Part shown: one piece after another, positions 1 through 7,894 of the stretch | Position numbering within the stretch: the stretch's first letter is position 1 | Layout: every line of letters starts with the position of its first letter | Assembly: GCF_001636345.1 (NCBI RefSeq) | Contig: NZ_KV440945.1 | Span: 4,398,946-4,462,945, forward strand | DNA: 64,000 nucleotides | DNA from: Cytobacillus gottheilii | Lineage (GTDB): Bacteria; Bacillota; Bacilli; Bacillales; Cytobacillaceae | Direction of reading: 5' to 3' | Translations under genes and position numbers: made by a program | The notes under the pieces: generated by a model | Seen by the model: the letters and a program-made list of their open reading frames with translations, nothing else | Databases searched by the model: none | Told to the model about the DNA's origin: nothing

Positions 1-2
1 AC

Positions 3-332
3 AAATCATCGAAACAGACTTGTGGCACTTGTTCATTATTGCACCAATGTACACAGAGTAAGAATCACCAAAAAGTGGTGACCCGGCATATTTGGCAGGA
101 ATATGTGGAGGAAGTGGAACATCTTCGCCATCACAAAGATGTAAAACCAATATACGCAAAGCGAAAGGAAACGATTGAACGTGTTTTCGCTGATGCAAAA
201 GAAAAGCATGGAATGCGTTGGACAACGTTAAGGGGACTTAAAAAATTGTCGATGCAAGCGATGCTTACTTTCGCGTCCATGAATTTAAAGAAAATAGCCA
301 ACTGGACGTGGCAGGACCCAAAAACAGTATAA
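3..332 (+). CDS. IS1182-type DDE transposase, C-terminal part
   Basis: The reading frame is open from base 3, so the 5' part is cut off by the window edge. The visible part carries a CxxC...C cysteine group (CGTCSLLHQC) and then the family's C-terminal block: a YAKRKETIERVFADAKEKHG segment followed by RGLKKLSMQAML and a final NLKKIA stretch. The glutamate in this block would be the last residue of the DDE triad. It ends with a stop just before the hairpin of the element. Nothing visible shows whether the full element is active. The family call rests on motif resemblance only. Confidence 0.75.
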   Translation, partial: KSSKQTCGTCSLLHQCTQSKNHQKVVTRHIWQEYVEEVEHLRHHKDVKPIYAKRKETIERVFADAKEKHGMRWTTLRGLKKLSMQAMLTFASMNLKKIANWTWQDPKTV

Positions 333-392
333 ATCTTAGGATAGGATAGCTGCATTCTGTCCTCTAAAGGAATAAAAATAGAAAAAAACTTC

Positions 393-430
393 AAAAGGGG
401 TTCGGAATGAGACCATTCCGAACCCCTTTT
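393..430 (+). terminator. Terminal hairpin of the IS element
   Basis: AAAAGGGGTTCGGAATG at 393-409 and its exact reverse complement at 414-430 form a 17-bp stem with a 4-base loop. It ends in TTTT, so it can act as a terminator for the transposase and, read the other way, for the VOC gene at 464-847. Confidence 0.8.
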
Positions 431-463
431 GTCTACAATCTGAGAATCCTTTTAAAGGATTCC

Positions 464-847
464 CTAGCCTACTGGCGTACATATTTCAATATAGTGACCA
501 TCTGGGTCTTCCGCGTAAGCAACTTTTTGCCCCCACGGCTTTTCAACTGGTTCTAAGAGGATCGGTACACCTGCTGCTCTTAATTTTTCAACCATCATTT
601 CTACATCTTCTGTCACAAATCCAAGTTCAAACGTTTGCTCTTTTCTCAGCTCATCAGGAATCGGAAGTTTTGTGATGGCACGGCCATCTTCACGGGTGTT
701 AAAGGCTAAAATCGTATTTCCTGTTTCAAACTCTATATAAGTCCCAATTTCATTTCTTAATGTTAAACCAAGCAGTTCTTGATAAAAATGTTTTGTTTTA
801 CTTAGATCTAAGCTATATAAAATAACATACCCAAGTTTTAAATTCAT
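464..847 (-). CDS. VOC-superfamily protein (glyoxalase/bleomycin-resistance fold)
   Basis: A 127-residue protein with the vicinal oxygen chelate pattern: an N-terminal beta strand running into SKTKHFYQELLGL, a central strand with YIEFETG and FELGFVTEDVE, and a C-terminal YAEDPDGHYIEI motif that supplies the usual metal-ligand glutamate. The start is taken at 847 because AAAGGAG lies 7 bases upstream; a longer frame to 868 would place that ribosome site inside the gene. Single-domain VOC proteins range from glyoxalases to antibiotic-binding and dioxygenase proteins, so the substrate cannot be named. It stands alone between the IS and the cobalamin block. Confidence 0.8.
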   Translation of the reverse strand: MNLKLGYVILYSLDLSKTKHFYQELLGLTLRNEIGTYIEFETGNTILAFNTREDGRAITKLPIPDELRKEQTFELGFVTEDVEMMVEKLRAAGVPILLEPVEKPWGQKVAYAEDPDGHYIEICTPVG

Positions 848-908
848 TTTGACCGCTCCTTTAATCACTTTTTAATGAAGAAAACTTTTTTTGGAATCGC
901 TTTATTGA

Positions 909-1487
909 TCAATTATTTCTTTTTTTACCCTTAAATACATTTGCACTGCGGGCATACTCTACATCTTTAACGTTCAGCCGAAAGTTTACTACACGAGCAA
1001 GAGCAAAGAAATAATCAGATAATCGATTTAAATAAGGTAATGCTGCCGGAGAAATTTCCGGATCTGCTTTTGCCAGCGTGACGACAAGACGCTCGGCTCT
1101 TCTTGTAACTGTGCGGGCGATATGTATGGTTGCGGAAGCAGGCGAGCCGCCAGGCAATATAAATTTTTCAAGTGTTGGCGCTTCTTCGATAAACTGATCA
1201 ATCCGGCCCTCAAGATATTCAACTGCTGCAGCATCAAGCTTAGACTCTTTATTTTCTGTTACATTAGCCAAATCTCCGCCACAATCAAACAACTCATGCT
1301 GAATTTTCTCAAGATCATCTAGAACATCGCGAAAAAGAGAATCGTCCAGCTGTGTCATTGCTTGTCCAACAAAACAGTTTACTTCATCAACTGTACCATA
1401 TGCCTCAACACGTATATCATCTTTTTCCACTCTGCCGCCAATAACACTAGTTTTTCCTTTGTCACCCGTTTTCGTATATAAAAGCAT
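909..1487 (-). CDS. yvqK: ATP:cob(I)alamin adenosyltransferase, PduO type
   Basis: This enzyme transfers the adenosyl group of ATP to cob(I)alamin, making coenzyme B12 in the cytoplasm. The 192-residue length and the motifs YTKTGDKG near the N-terminus, EAYGTVDEVN around residues 29-38 and RTVTRRAERLV around 125-135 are typical of the PduO-type trimer. AAAGGGG lies 8 bases before the ATG. It is downstream of the corrinoid ABC transporter genes on the same strand, the same order as B. subtilis yvrB-yvrA-yvqK, so it probably adenosylates the corrinoid brought in by that transporter. Identification is firm; the physiological consumer of the cofactor is not visible here. Confidence 0.92.
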   Translation of the reverse strand: MLLYTKTGDKGKTSVIGGRVEKDDIRVEAYGTVDEVNCFVGQAMTQLDDSLFRDVLDDLEKIQHELFDCGGDLANVTENKESKLDAAAVEYLEGRIDQFIEEAPTLEKFILPGGSPASATIHIARTVTRRAERLVVTLAKADPEISPAALPYLNRLSDYFFALARVVNFRLNVKDVEYARSANVFKGKKRNN

Positions 1488-1571
1488 ACCTAAAACCCCT
1501 TTATATTCGTTATTTTCATTTTAACCATTCTTCTTCATTCATCTAGTATATTCATCTTACTAGACTGTTCT

Positions 1572-2972
1572 TCAACAGAAACCGCCATTTATCCTCTTTA
1601 AACTTTTCATCATAGCATTTGTGGTACACTCATAAATTCCTTGGCTGATTAGCTTGCCTAAAGGAGAGATCCTCGCTGCTGAAGTTAGTGTCTCTCCCTG
1701 CTGAGTGCCTGCAATTAAAATACACTCGTTCTTCATATTTAGTTCTTGGAATTGCTCAAGCGCTTTTACCTTCGCTTCTGTTGCCGTTATAATACTTTGA
1801 ATATAAACTTCGTCTGAAAACATTCCGTTTATAAAAATCCATGTATTTATACCATGCTCAATAGACACCTCTGCTATCACCACTGTAAAGACCGAAAAAC
1901 CTTCCCCTTCGAATAATGCATAGCTAACATCCTCCGGTTTACCAGCTGAAATCATACCGACCGTTTCTCCCGCTTTAAAGCCCTTGGCTTTTAAATAATC
2001 ATCCATTTCAGCGGAACATTTTATAGGGGATTCATTTGTTTGCCAATTAACAAATGAGCGATGCCAGCCCATTCCAGAGCCCGATACACCAGAAGATATG
2101 GTTTTAAGATAGAAAGACGATTGTAATGAAAACTGGCTTTTTTCAATCGTTAATTGCTCTGCCCCTATCTTTCCTGAACTGCTTTCACCTTGCATTCCTT
2201 CCGACAACAGAACCAGCTGCGGTGCAGGGACATACGGATGTGGCTGTTTTTTAATTTCTGTCTCATAAACGGAGGAAATGACCTCTTCTCTCAACACTCC
2301 ATATGGCACATCATCCTTCAGCAGCTTGCCAGCATCCATCAGCAATAATCGATTGCAATATAGGCCAGCTAAATTAAGATCGTGGAATATCGAAATGACT
2401 GTTAAGCCTTGTTTTTTCGTTAAAGCTTGAAGCAGATCCAATAAATCTTTTTGGAAGGACAGATCCAGGTGATTCGTTGGTTCATCGAGCAGTAAAATTT
2501 CAGGCTCCTGCGCTAATGCCTGTGCCAGAAACACACGCTGACGCTCTCCCCCCGAAAGATGCTGCAATTGCTCATCCGCATAACGGCTTATGCCTGTCAG
2601 CTCCATCGCCTCAGCCACAATCTGTTCATCCTTATCGCTTAAAGCTTGAAACCAGCCCTTTTGATGAGCGTAGCGACCGAGGGAAACTGTCTCTTTAACT
2701 GAATAGGAAAAGTGATCTTCAGAGTGCTGAGATAACACAGCAATTACTTTGGCCAGCTCTTTAGGTCTAAAAGATTCAAGGCTTCTCCCTTTTATAAAAA
2801 TATCTCCAGCTGCGACTTTATGTACTCCGCTTAACATTTTCAAAAGAGTCGTTTTTCCGCTTCCATTCGGTCCAATGACGCCAAGCAGTTCACCCTTGTT
2901 AACTTCAAAGCAAATATTCTGTATTAAGAACTGATTATCATACCCGCCTGTAACGTTTTGAACTCTGATCAC
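1572..2972 (-). CDS. yvrA: Corrinoid ABC transporter ATPase fused to adenosylcobinamide amidohydrolase (BtuD-CbiZ)
   Basis: A 466-residue two-domain protein. Residues 1 to about 240 form an iron/cobalamin-type ABC ATPase with Walker A GPNGSGKT at 34-41, signature LSGGERQRV at 139-147 and Walker B LLLDEPTNHLD at 160-170. From about residue 275 to the end the protein matches CbiZ, the amidohydrolase that removes the aminopropanol side chain from adenosylcobinamide so the corrinoid can be remodelled. The fusion is known from Bacillus YrvA-type proteins (YvrA). It lies 3 bases downstream of the permease gene and upstream of the adenosyltransferase, so import, adenosylation and salvage are encoded together. 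No binding protein is adjacent, which is unusual. Confidence 0.9.
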   Translation of the reverse strand: MIRVQNVTGGYDNQFLIQNICFEVNKGELLGVIGPNGSGKTTLLKMLSGVHKVAAGDIFIKGRSLESFRPKELAKVIAVLSQHSEDHFSYSVKETVSLGRYAHQKGWFQALSDKDEQIVAEAMELTGISRYADEQLQHLSGGERQRVFLAQALAQEPEILLLDEPTNHLDLSFQKDLLDLLQALTKKQGLTVISIFHDLNLAGLYCNRLLLMDAGKLLKDDVPYGVLREEVISSVYETEIKKQPHPYVPAPQLVLLSEGMQGESSSGKIGAEQLTIEKSQFSLQSSFYLKTISSGVSGSGMGWHRSFVNWQTNESPIKCSAEMDDYLKAKGFKAGETVGMISAGKPEDVSYALFEGEGFSVFTVVIAEVSIEHGINTWIFINGMFSDEVYIQSIITATEAKVKALEQFQELNMKNECILIAGTQQGETLTSAARISPLGKLISQGIYECTTNAMMKSLKRINGGFC

Positions 2973-2974
2973 AT

Positions 2975-4024
2975 CTATCCTCTTCTTTCAGATCGTCTTT
3001 TCATTAAAATAACCGCAAAAACAGGGGCACCAATCAATGCTGTAATGACACCAATCGGCAGTTCTGCTGGAGAAATAATCGTTCGAGCAAGCAAATCTGC
3101 AAGAATTAAAAAGCCGCTGCCTGTCAGCATGGATAAAAGGAGCAAATGACGATGGTCAGGTCCCCAAATGAGCCTAGTCAAATGCGGAATTACCAGACCT
3201 ACAAAACCGATAGTTCCTGAAACCGCTACAGCACCACCCGTTAAAATTGATCCGCCGATTAAAATAAGCATCTTCTTTCTCTGGACATTTACTCCGATAT
3301 GAAAAGCACGCTCTTCTCCAAATGACATCGCATTGAGCTCATGGCTGCTACTTAATAAGATAGCTGCGCCAATGATCAAAAAAGGCAGCAGAATCAATAC
3401 ATAATCCCAGCCCCTCATAGAAACGCTGCCAAGCAGCCAGCCGATGATTTGGCGAAGCTCGTCACCTGTTAACGCAATCATCAGCGAAATCACAGCCCCT
3501 AAAAATGAGCTGAAAATAATGCCGGTTAAGATAATGGTCTCTACCCTCATTGCACGGTCGATTTGCCGGGCAAACATAAGCACAAATAAGATAGTGATAA
3601 AAGCAAACACAATGCTTAATAACGGCAATGTAAAAAGCCCTGCTGCAGGAATTGTTATACCAAAGAATAAAGTCATCACAGCACCAACAGAAGCACCAGA
3701 GGATACCCCTAATGTATAAGGGTCTGCCAATGGGTTTCTTAATAAACCTTGAAATGCCGCTCCTGCTATGGCAAGTGAGGCACCTACCAGCCCAGCCAGC
3801 ACCACGCGAGGCAGGCGGATATTCATGACGATATTTTCAAATAAGGGATCTGTACCATCTGGCTTATAATGAAAGATCTCTGCTCCGATGATCTTCACAA
3901 TTTGCAGGATTGGCACTGAAACACTGCCAATGGAAACACCGAGCAGAATGGAAACAATCAAAAACGATGCAGCCAGTAAATAGGCCAGCCCCTTATGTCT
4001 TAAAAACTTTCGAATGGATAGCAT
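2975..4024 (-). CDS. yvrB: Cobalamin/iron-siderophore-type ABC permease (BtuC/FecCD family)
   Basis: A 349-residue integral membrane protein with about nine to ten hydrophobic segments. It shows the FecCD-family signatures LLRNPLADPYTLGVSSGASVGAV around residues 94-116 and GFVGLVIPHLTR, the segment that docks with the ATPase, around 275-285. It begins at an ATG preceded by AGAGAGGT. Together with the BtuD-CbiZ protein it should form the corrinoid importer; in B. subtilis the binding protein gene yvrC precedes it, but here the upstream neighbour is an unrelated gene and a structured leader. Confidence 0.9.
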   Translation of the reverse strand: MLSIRKFLRHKGLAYLLAASFLIVSILLGVSIGSVSVPILQIVKIIGAEIFHYKPDGTDPLFENIVMNIRLPRVVLAGLVGASLAIAGAAFQGLLRNPLADPYTLGVSSGASVGAVMTLFFGITIPAAGLFTLPLLSIVFAFITILFVLMFARQIDRAMRVETIILTGIIFSSFLGAVISLMIALTGDELRQIIGWLLGSVSMRGWDYVLILLPFLIIGAAILLSSSHELNAMSFGEERAFHIGVNVQRKKMLILIGGSILTGGAVAVSGTIGFVGLVIPHLTRLIWGPDHRHLLLLSMLTGSGFLILADLLARTIISPAELPIGVITALIGAPVFAVILMKRRSERRG

Positions 4025-4066
4025 GTTGACCTCTCTCTGCCTTTTTGAAAGCTTGTTAGGAATTAA

Positions 4067-4200
4067 AAAAACACCTCCGCAGCTATTCCGGAGATGTCAG
4101 TGTACAGATATGGTTCTCCATAAACTGCTTGCCGCAATGACGCTTAAGCATTATAGAGAATAAAGCAACGCTCTAATGCCGTCACATTTCATAAATGAAT
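4067..4200 (-). promoter_or_regulatory. Structured leader with intrinsic terminator upstream of the corrinoid permease
   Basis: Reading the minus strand from 4200 down, three hairpins follow one another. The first pairs TGACG with CGTCA and GCATTA with TAATGC. The second pairs TATGG with CCATA around an AGAA loop inside CAG/CTG. The third pairs ACATCTCCG with CGGAGGTGT and is followed by seven U, which is an intrinsic terminator about 45 bases before the gene. GGAGA in the second hairpin could also pair with TCTCC of the terminator. The conserved core of cobalamin riboswitches is not recognisable, so the class is unknown; a repeated intergenic element is an alternative. Confidence 0.5.
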
Positions 4201-4269
4201 AATATCCATAGCATCTCATTATTTCCTCAATATGACAAGTCAAGTGAGCCTTTAGACTTGTGCACCCGC

Positions 4270-5049
4270 TTAACTGCTATAGATTCGCCATTCTCGCGTC
4301 TTCTTGTCAATAACGAGTTTCGCTTCACATTTTCTCTTTTTTGAAGCTTCTTCATATTCATCCATCATATTGTCCATATTAACAAAATCACCGATTACCC
4401 AAATCGGCACTTCAATTCGAGTTCGATTTTGAGCCATATCTTTAAAAGATAAGACAATGCCTTCTTTCATGAATGGTCTTAAATCTTTTAAGATCTCGCG
4501 CGGGATGAGCGGATAATTTTTCTTCCGCTTAAATCCAAGCAAGGTTTTCTCAACTTTTATTTGTTCTAGTTTTCCTGGCAGACAGTCGCCAAGCATATTA
4601 TAAAAATTTTGCATATCACGGTAATATGTTTTGTTTAGCCAGCCATCATCATGCGCCAAATAAACGAAACGATTGCTTAAAATATTATAAAACGGCTGCC
4701 GCAGGTGATCCTTTGTATGTCCAAGGTACAATAGCTCTGCTAACACTTGTCCCGGCAGTTCATTTAAGGCTTCTACCTCTTCAAAATCAATCCAGCAAAA
4801 ATCACCATATGAATACACATCATCATTTACTAATTTTGAAAGCTTTTCTTTCGTGACAAAATCCAGCATAGTATGCACGTGGAATTCACCATGATCAAAG
4901 TTATGTTTTAAAAGCAGGAGATGATTAAAGGAATCGGATAATGACTGCGCGAATTCGGCAAATTCAATCCCATATGTCATCACATATTGCTCTTGTTCAT
5001 TTAACAAAATATAAACGAGATCCCGAATATCCTGATTTTTCTTCTTCAT
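4270..5049 (-). CDS. Conserved protein of unknown function
   Basis: A soluble 259-residue protein with no signal peptide or membrane segment. It is rich in aromatic and acidic residues, including DFCWIDFEEVEAL near residue 80 and a central GHTKDHLRQPFYN...NRFVYLAHDDGW block around 110-138 that looks conserved. The C-terminus is strongly charged with a KKRKCEAK stretch. The ATG has CGGGGG 7-8 bases upstream. I do not recognise the family and assign no function. It is transcribed toward the cobalamin block but separated from it by 245 bases containing the structured leader, so a functional link is not implied. Confidence 0.6.
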   Translation of the reverse strand: MKKKNQDIRDLVYILLNEQEQYVMTYGIEFAEFAQSLSDSFNHLLLLKHNFDHGEFHVHTMLDFVTKEKLSKLVNDDVYSYGDFCWIDFEEVEALNELPGQVLAELLYLGHTKDHLRQPFYNILSNRFVYLAHDDGWLNKTYYRDMQNFYNMLGDCLPGKLEQIKVEKTLLGFKRKKNYPLIPREILKDLRPFMKEGIVLSFKDMAQNRTRIEVPIWVIGDFVNMDNMMDEYEEASKKRKCEAKLVIDKKTREWRIYSS

Positions 5050-5052
5050 ACA

Positions 5053-5449
5053 TGTAACCCCCGGGTAAATAAAAATACGAATACCGCTTTGTATTCATAG
5101 TGGCAAAATGATAGATTTCAAACACCAAGCTTCAGCAGCCTTCTTAATGGGTATATTTAAAACAGGTCACATACATATGATCGCACTACTTCTATTTATT
5201 AGCATACAATACACATAAGAAACTTGTTTAAATTTGGAAATACCTAATTACAATTACCTTCATTTTAGCAAAAAGGTACTAAAATTGCTTATTAAAAAAA
5301 TATTACAATTCTGATTTAAAATTCTTTTTTAGGTAAGCGGTTGCCGGCATTCCATACAACTCTTTTATTTCTTATAATGTAAACAGAATAAAAGCAGGCG
5401 AAGATATGTTATACTCTAATAATTTCTTGCAGAAAGGGGCGTGACGATT
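5053..5449. other. Non-coding gap upstream of mgtE
   Basis: An AT-rich stretch between divergent genes with no credible reading frame. A TATAAT at 5373-5378 and a TATACT at 5410-5415 could be -10 elements for mgtE, but neither has a good -35. The conserved core of the magnesium-sensing M-box, which precedes mgtE in some bacilli, was looked for and not seen. Confidence 0.5.
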
Positions 5450-6808
5450 TTGATCCAAAACATGACCGAAAATCAAATCACACTTTATATTATTAAAACG
5501 TTAAAAGAAAACAAAAAGAAGGATTTCGACGTAATTCTAGATGAACTGCAGCCGTATGATATAGCGCAGCTCTACGAAAACCTTCCCGAAAAGCATCAGC
5601 CTCGTTTCCTATTGTTCTTATCCGTGGATAGGCTAGCTGATTTGCTGGAAGAACTGAACAAGGAAAAGCAGCTGGAGGTACTGAATAAGATAGGGAAAGA
5701 ACGGACAGGTAAAGTACTTGATGAGATGGATAACGATGATCTCGCATTGCTGCTAGACGAGTTATCACCTGAAAAAATCGCTTCGCTTCTTTCCGGCATG
5801 AAAAAAAGCGAGTCTCAAATTGTACAAGATATCATGAATTATCCTCCAGAAACTGCCGGCCGGATCATGACAAACCGTTTTGTTTGGATCCGCGATTACT
5901 ATAGTGTTAAAGAGGCAGTCGAAAAGCTGAAAATTTTTGCTGAATATGCTGAAACGATTAACTACCTCTATGTAATAGATCAGCACCGCAAGCTTGTTGG
6001 TGTTGTGTCTTACCGTGATTTACTGATTGCTGAACCGCATGAAAAAATCAGCGATGTCATGTATGAACGTGTGATTGCCGCTACCGTCACAACCGACCAG
6101 GAAGAGGTTGCACGAATGGTTGAGAGATACGACTTCCTTGCCATTCCAGTTGTAAATGAAGAAAATGTATTAATGGGAATAGCAACAGTCGATGACTTAA
6201 TCGACGTTGTCATCCAGGAAGCAAATGAAGACATTGAAAAGCTTTCCGCTTCTGGTAAATCCATTGACTTTGATACAAAAGCATTTGTTGCTGCCTATCG
6301 GCGTCTGCCATGGCTGATCCTGCTTCTGTTCATCGGCATTCTCTCAGGAGGAATTATTAGCGGTTATGAACAAACACTTGAGCAGGTAGTCGCATTAACC
6401 TTCTTTATGCCGATGATTTCAGGCATGACAGGGAACACTGGCACACAATCACTTGCAGTTGTTGTTCGCGGACTTATTTCAAATGATATTAATAAAAAAG
6501 TTGTCACAAAGCTTATCCTTCGTGAATTTTTTGTAGGACTTTTAATTGGATTAACCTGCGGTATTTTAATTTCTCTTATTGCTTATTTTTGGCAAGGAAA
6601 TGCGGTATTAGGCCTTGTTGTCGGTGTTTCTTTATTCTTAACTCTCATTATTGGAACATTAGCCGGCGCCGTTATTCCGCTGATCCTTTACCGTCTTAAC
6701 ATCGACCCAGCGATCGCATCTGGCCCGCTGATCACCACATTAAATGACATCTTTTCACTAATAACGTATTTTGGCATTGCCACCATGTTTATTAGCTATT
6801 TAACGTAA
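5450..6808 (+). CDS. mgtE: MgtE magnesium transporter
   Basis: A 452-residue homodimeric Mg2+ channel. The cytosolic N domain of helical DDLALLLDELSPEKIASLL-type repeats occupies roughly residues 1-130, two CBS domains follow to about 255, and the C-terminal third holds five membrane helices. These include the pore motif MISGMTGNTGTQSLAV near residue 325 and SGPLITTLNDI near 420. The TTG at 5450 is preferred because AAAGGGG lies 10 bases upstream; a GTG at 5441 would be almost on top of that site. It is a single-gene unit closed by a terminator, and the N and CBS domains normally gate the pore by intracellular Mg2+. Confidence 0.93.
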   Translation: MIQNMTENQITLYIIKTLKENKKKDFDVILDELQPYDIAQLYENLPEKHQPRFLLFLSVDRLADLLEELNKEKQLEVLNKIGKERTGKVLDEMDNDDLALLLDELSPEKIASLLSGMKKSESQIVQDIMNYPPETAGRIMTNRFVWIRDYYSVKEAVEKLKIFAEYAETINYLYVIDQHRKLVGVVSYRDLLIAEPHEKISDVMYERVIAATVTTDQEEVARMVERYDFLAIPVVNEENVLMGIATVDDLIDVVIQEANEDIEKLSASGKSIDFDTKAFVAAYRRLPWLILLLFIGILSGGIISGYEQTLEQVVALTFFMPMISGMTGNTGTQSLAVVVRGLISNDINKKVVTKLILREFFVGLLIGLTCGILISLIAYFWQGNAVLGLVVGVSLFLTLIIGTLAGAVIPLILYRLNIDPAIASGPLITTLNDIFSLITYFGIATMFISYLT

Positions 6809-6815
6809 AACATAT

Positions 6816-6848
6816 CCCTTTGATATCCTTGATATCAAGGGGTTTTTT
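6816..6848 (+). terminator. Intrinsic terminator of mgtE
   Basis: CCCTTTGATAT and ATATCAAGGGG form a stem around a short loop, followed by six T. It begins 7 bases after the mgtE stop. Confidence 0.88.
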
Positions 6849-6969
6849 ACTATATTTGAACAATCCCCTATCTCTGCCGGCCTAAACCTCGAATAGCATG
6901 GTTTGCTTTGACACTTTAACTGTTTTTGGTGTTATTCGGTGACTCAACTTCCCTTAATAGGGAGCACTA

Positions 6970-7668
6970 TCGCGATCGGAATGACTCAGTGGTTCTATTT
7001 CCCCAAACCGGCACTCGCCTTCTCTTTCGGGAATTACTCTGCCGTTCTATTTCCTCAAAATGACACTCGCCTTCTCTTTCGGGAATTACTTTGACGTTCT
7101 ATTTCCCTAAACCGGCACCCGCCTTCCCTTTCGGGAATTACTTTGCCGTTCTATTTCCCCAAATCCTCACCCGCCCTCTCTTTCGGGAATTACTCTGCCG
7201 TTCTATTTCCTCAAAATGACTCTCGCCTTCTCTTTCGGGAATTACTCTGCCGTTCTATTTCCCCAAACCGGCACTCGCCCTCTCTTTCGGGAATTACTCT
7301 GCCGTTCTATTTCCCCAAATCGGCACTCGCCTTCCCTTTCGGGAATTACTTTGCCGTTCTATTTCCCCGAACTGACTCTCGCCTTCTCTTTCGGGAATTA
7401 CTTTGCCGTTCTATTTCCCCAAACCGGCACTCGCCCTCTCTTTCGGGAATTACTTTGCCGTTCTATTTCCTCAAACCGACACTCGCCCTCTCTTTCGGGA
7501 ATTACTTTGCCGTTCTATTTCCCCAAACCGGCACTCGCCTTCTCTTTCGGGAGTTACTCTGCCGTTCTATTTCCTCAAACTGACACTCGCCTTCTCTTTC
7601 GGAAATTACTTTGCCGTTCTATTTCCCCAAATCCTCACCCGCCATCTCTTTCGGGAATTCCCCCTTCT
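6970..7668. repeat. Tandem array A: about 13 copies of a 52-bp unit
   Basis: The word TTCTATTTCC recurs at exact 52-base steps from 6993 to 7617 (6993, 7045, 7097 and so on). Each unit contains TCTTTCGGGAATTACT, then GCCGTTCTATTTCC and a variable CAAA-CCGGCACTCGCC segment. Copies differ at a few positions (for example CTCTGCC/CTTTGCC and CCGGCACTC/ATGACTC), and the first copy near 6970-7020 is more divergent. Because 52 is not a multiple of 3 and the unit lacks stops, long frames run through all three + frames; these have no ribosome sites and are not called genes. There are no spacers, so this is not CRISPR. Confidence 0.95.
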
Positions 7669-7894
7669 CCCTATACCTGTTTTAAACCATTTTGTCATTT
7701 CTATTTAAAAAGGAAACTATCCTAACCCCATTTTCGTCTATACTGATAGATTATTATTTTCAATGCTGCAAAGATTGTATTGAATGACGATCTCTGCTTT
7801 GTTAGTCTAAAGGAAAATAATGTTTAATTTGGACTGCTGGCACCGAGATAATCATAGAGATATAGAGATGATAAAAGGGAACTGGGTGTTATTA

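Larger units (their letters stand above)
1..445 (+). mobile_element. Right end of an IS1182-like insertion sequence (left part outside window)
   Basis: The element holds the C-terminal part of a transposase followed by a 17-bp perfect hairpin and a short tail. IS1182-type elements often end with a terminator-like hairpin just inside the terminal repeat, and this arrangement matches. The exact right border near 445 is an estimate, because the left terminal repeat and any target duplication lie outside the window. The following gene (VOC protein) is intact, so the element is an intergenic insertion. Confidence 0.65.

Noticed and set aside
4067-4269. Cobalamin riboswitch
   Set aside because: The location is suggestive, but the conserved GGTG-AAATCC, GCTGCCCCCGC and ACTGT-type core segments were not found.
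5053-5449. M-box magnesium riboswitch before mgtE
   Set aside because: No TTAGGTGAGGCTCC-type core or terminator is present in the gap.
6970-7668. CRISPR array
   Set aside because: The units abut each other without unique spacers and there are no cas genes; it is a plain tandem repeat.
7143-7725. Three long overlapping + frames rich in FGNY-AVLFP and LCRSIS motifs
   Set aside because: They are the same 52-bp repeat read in three frames. There is no ribosome site, no promoter and the frames stay open only because the unit has no stop codons.
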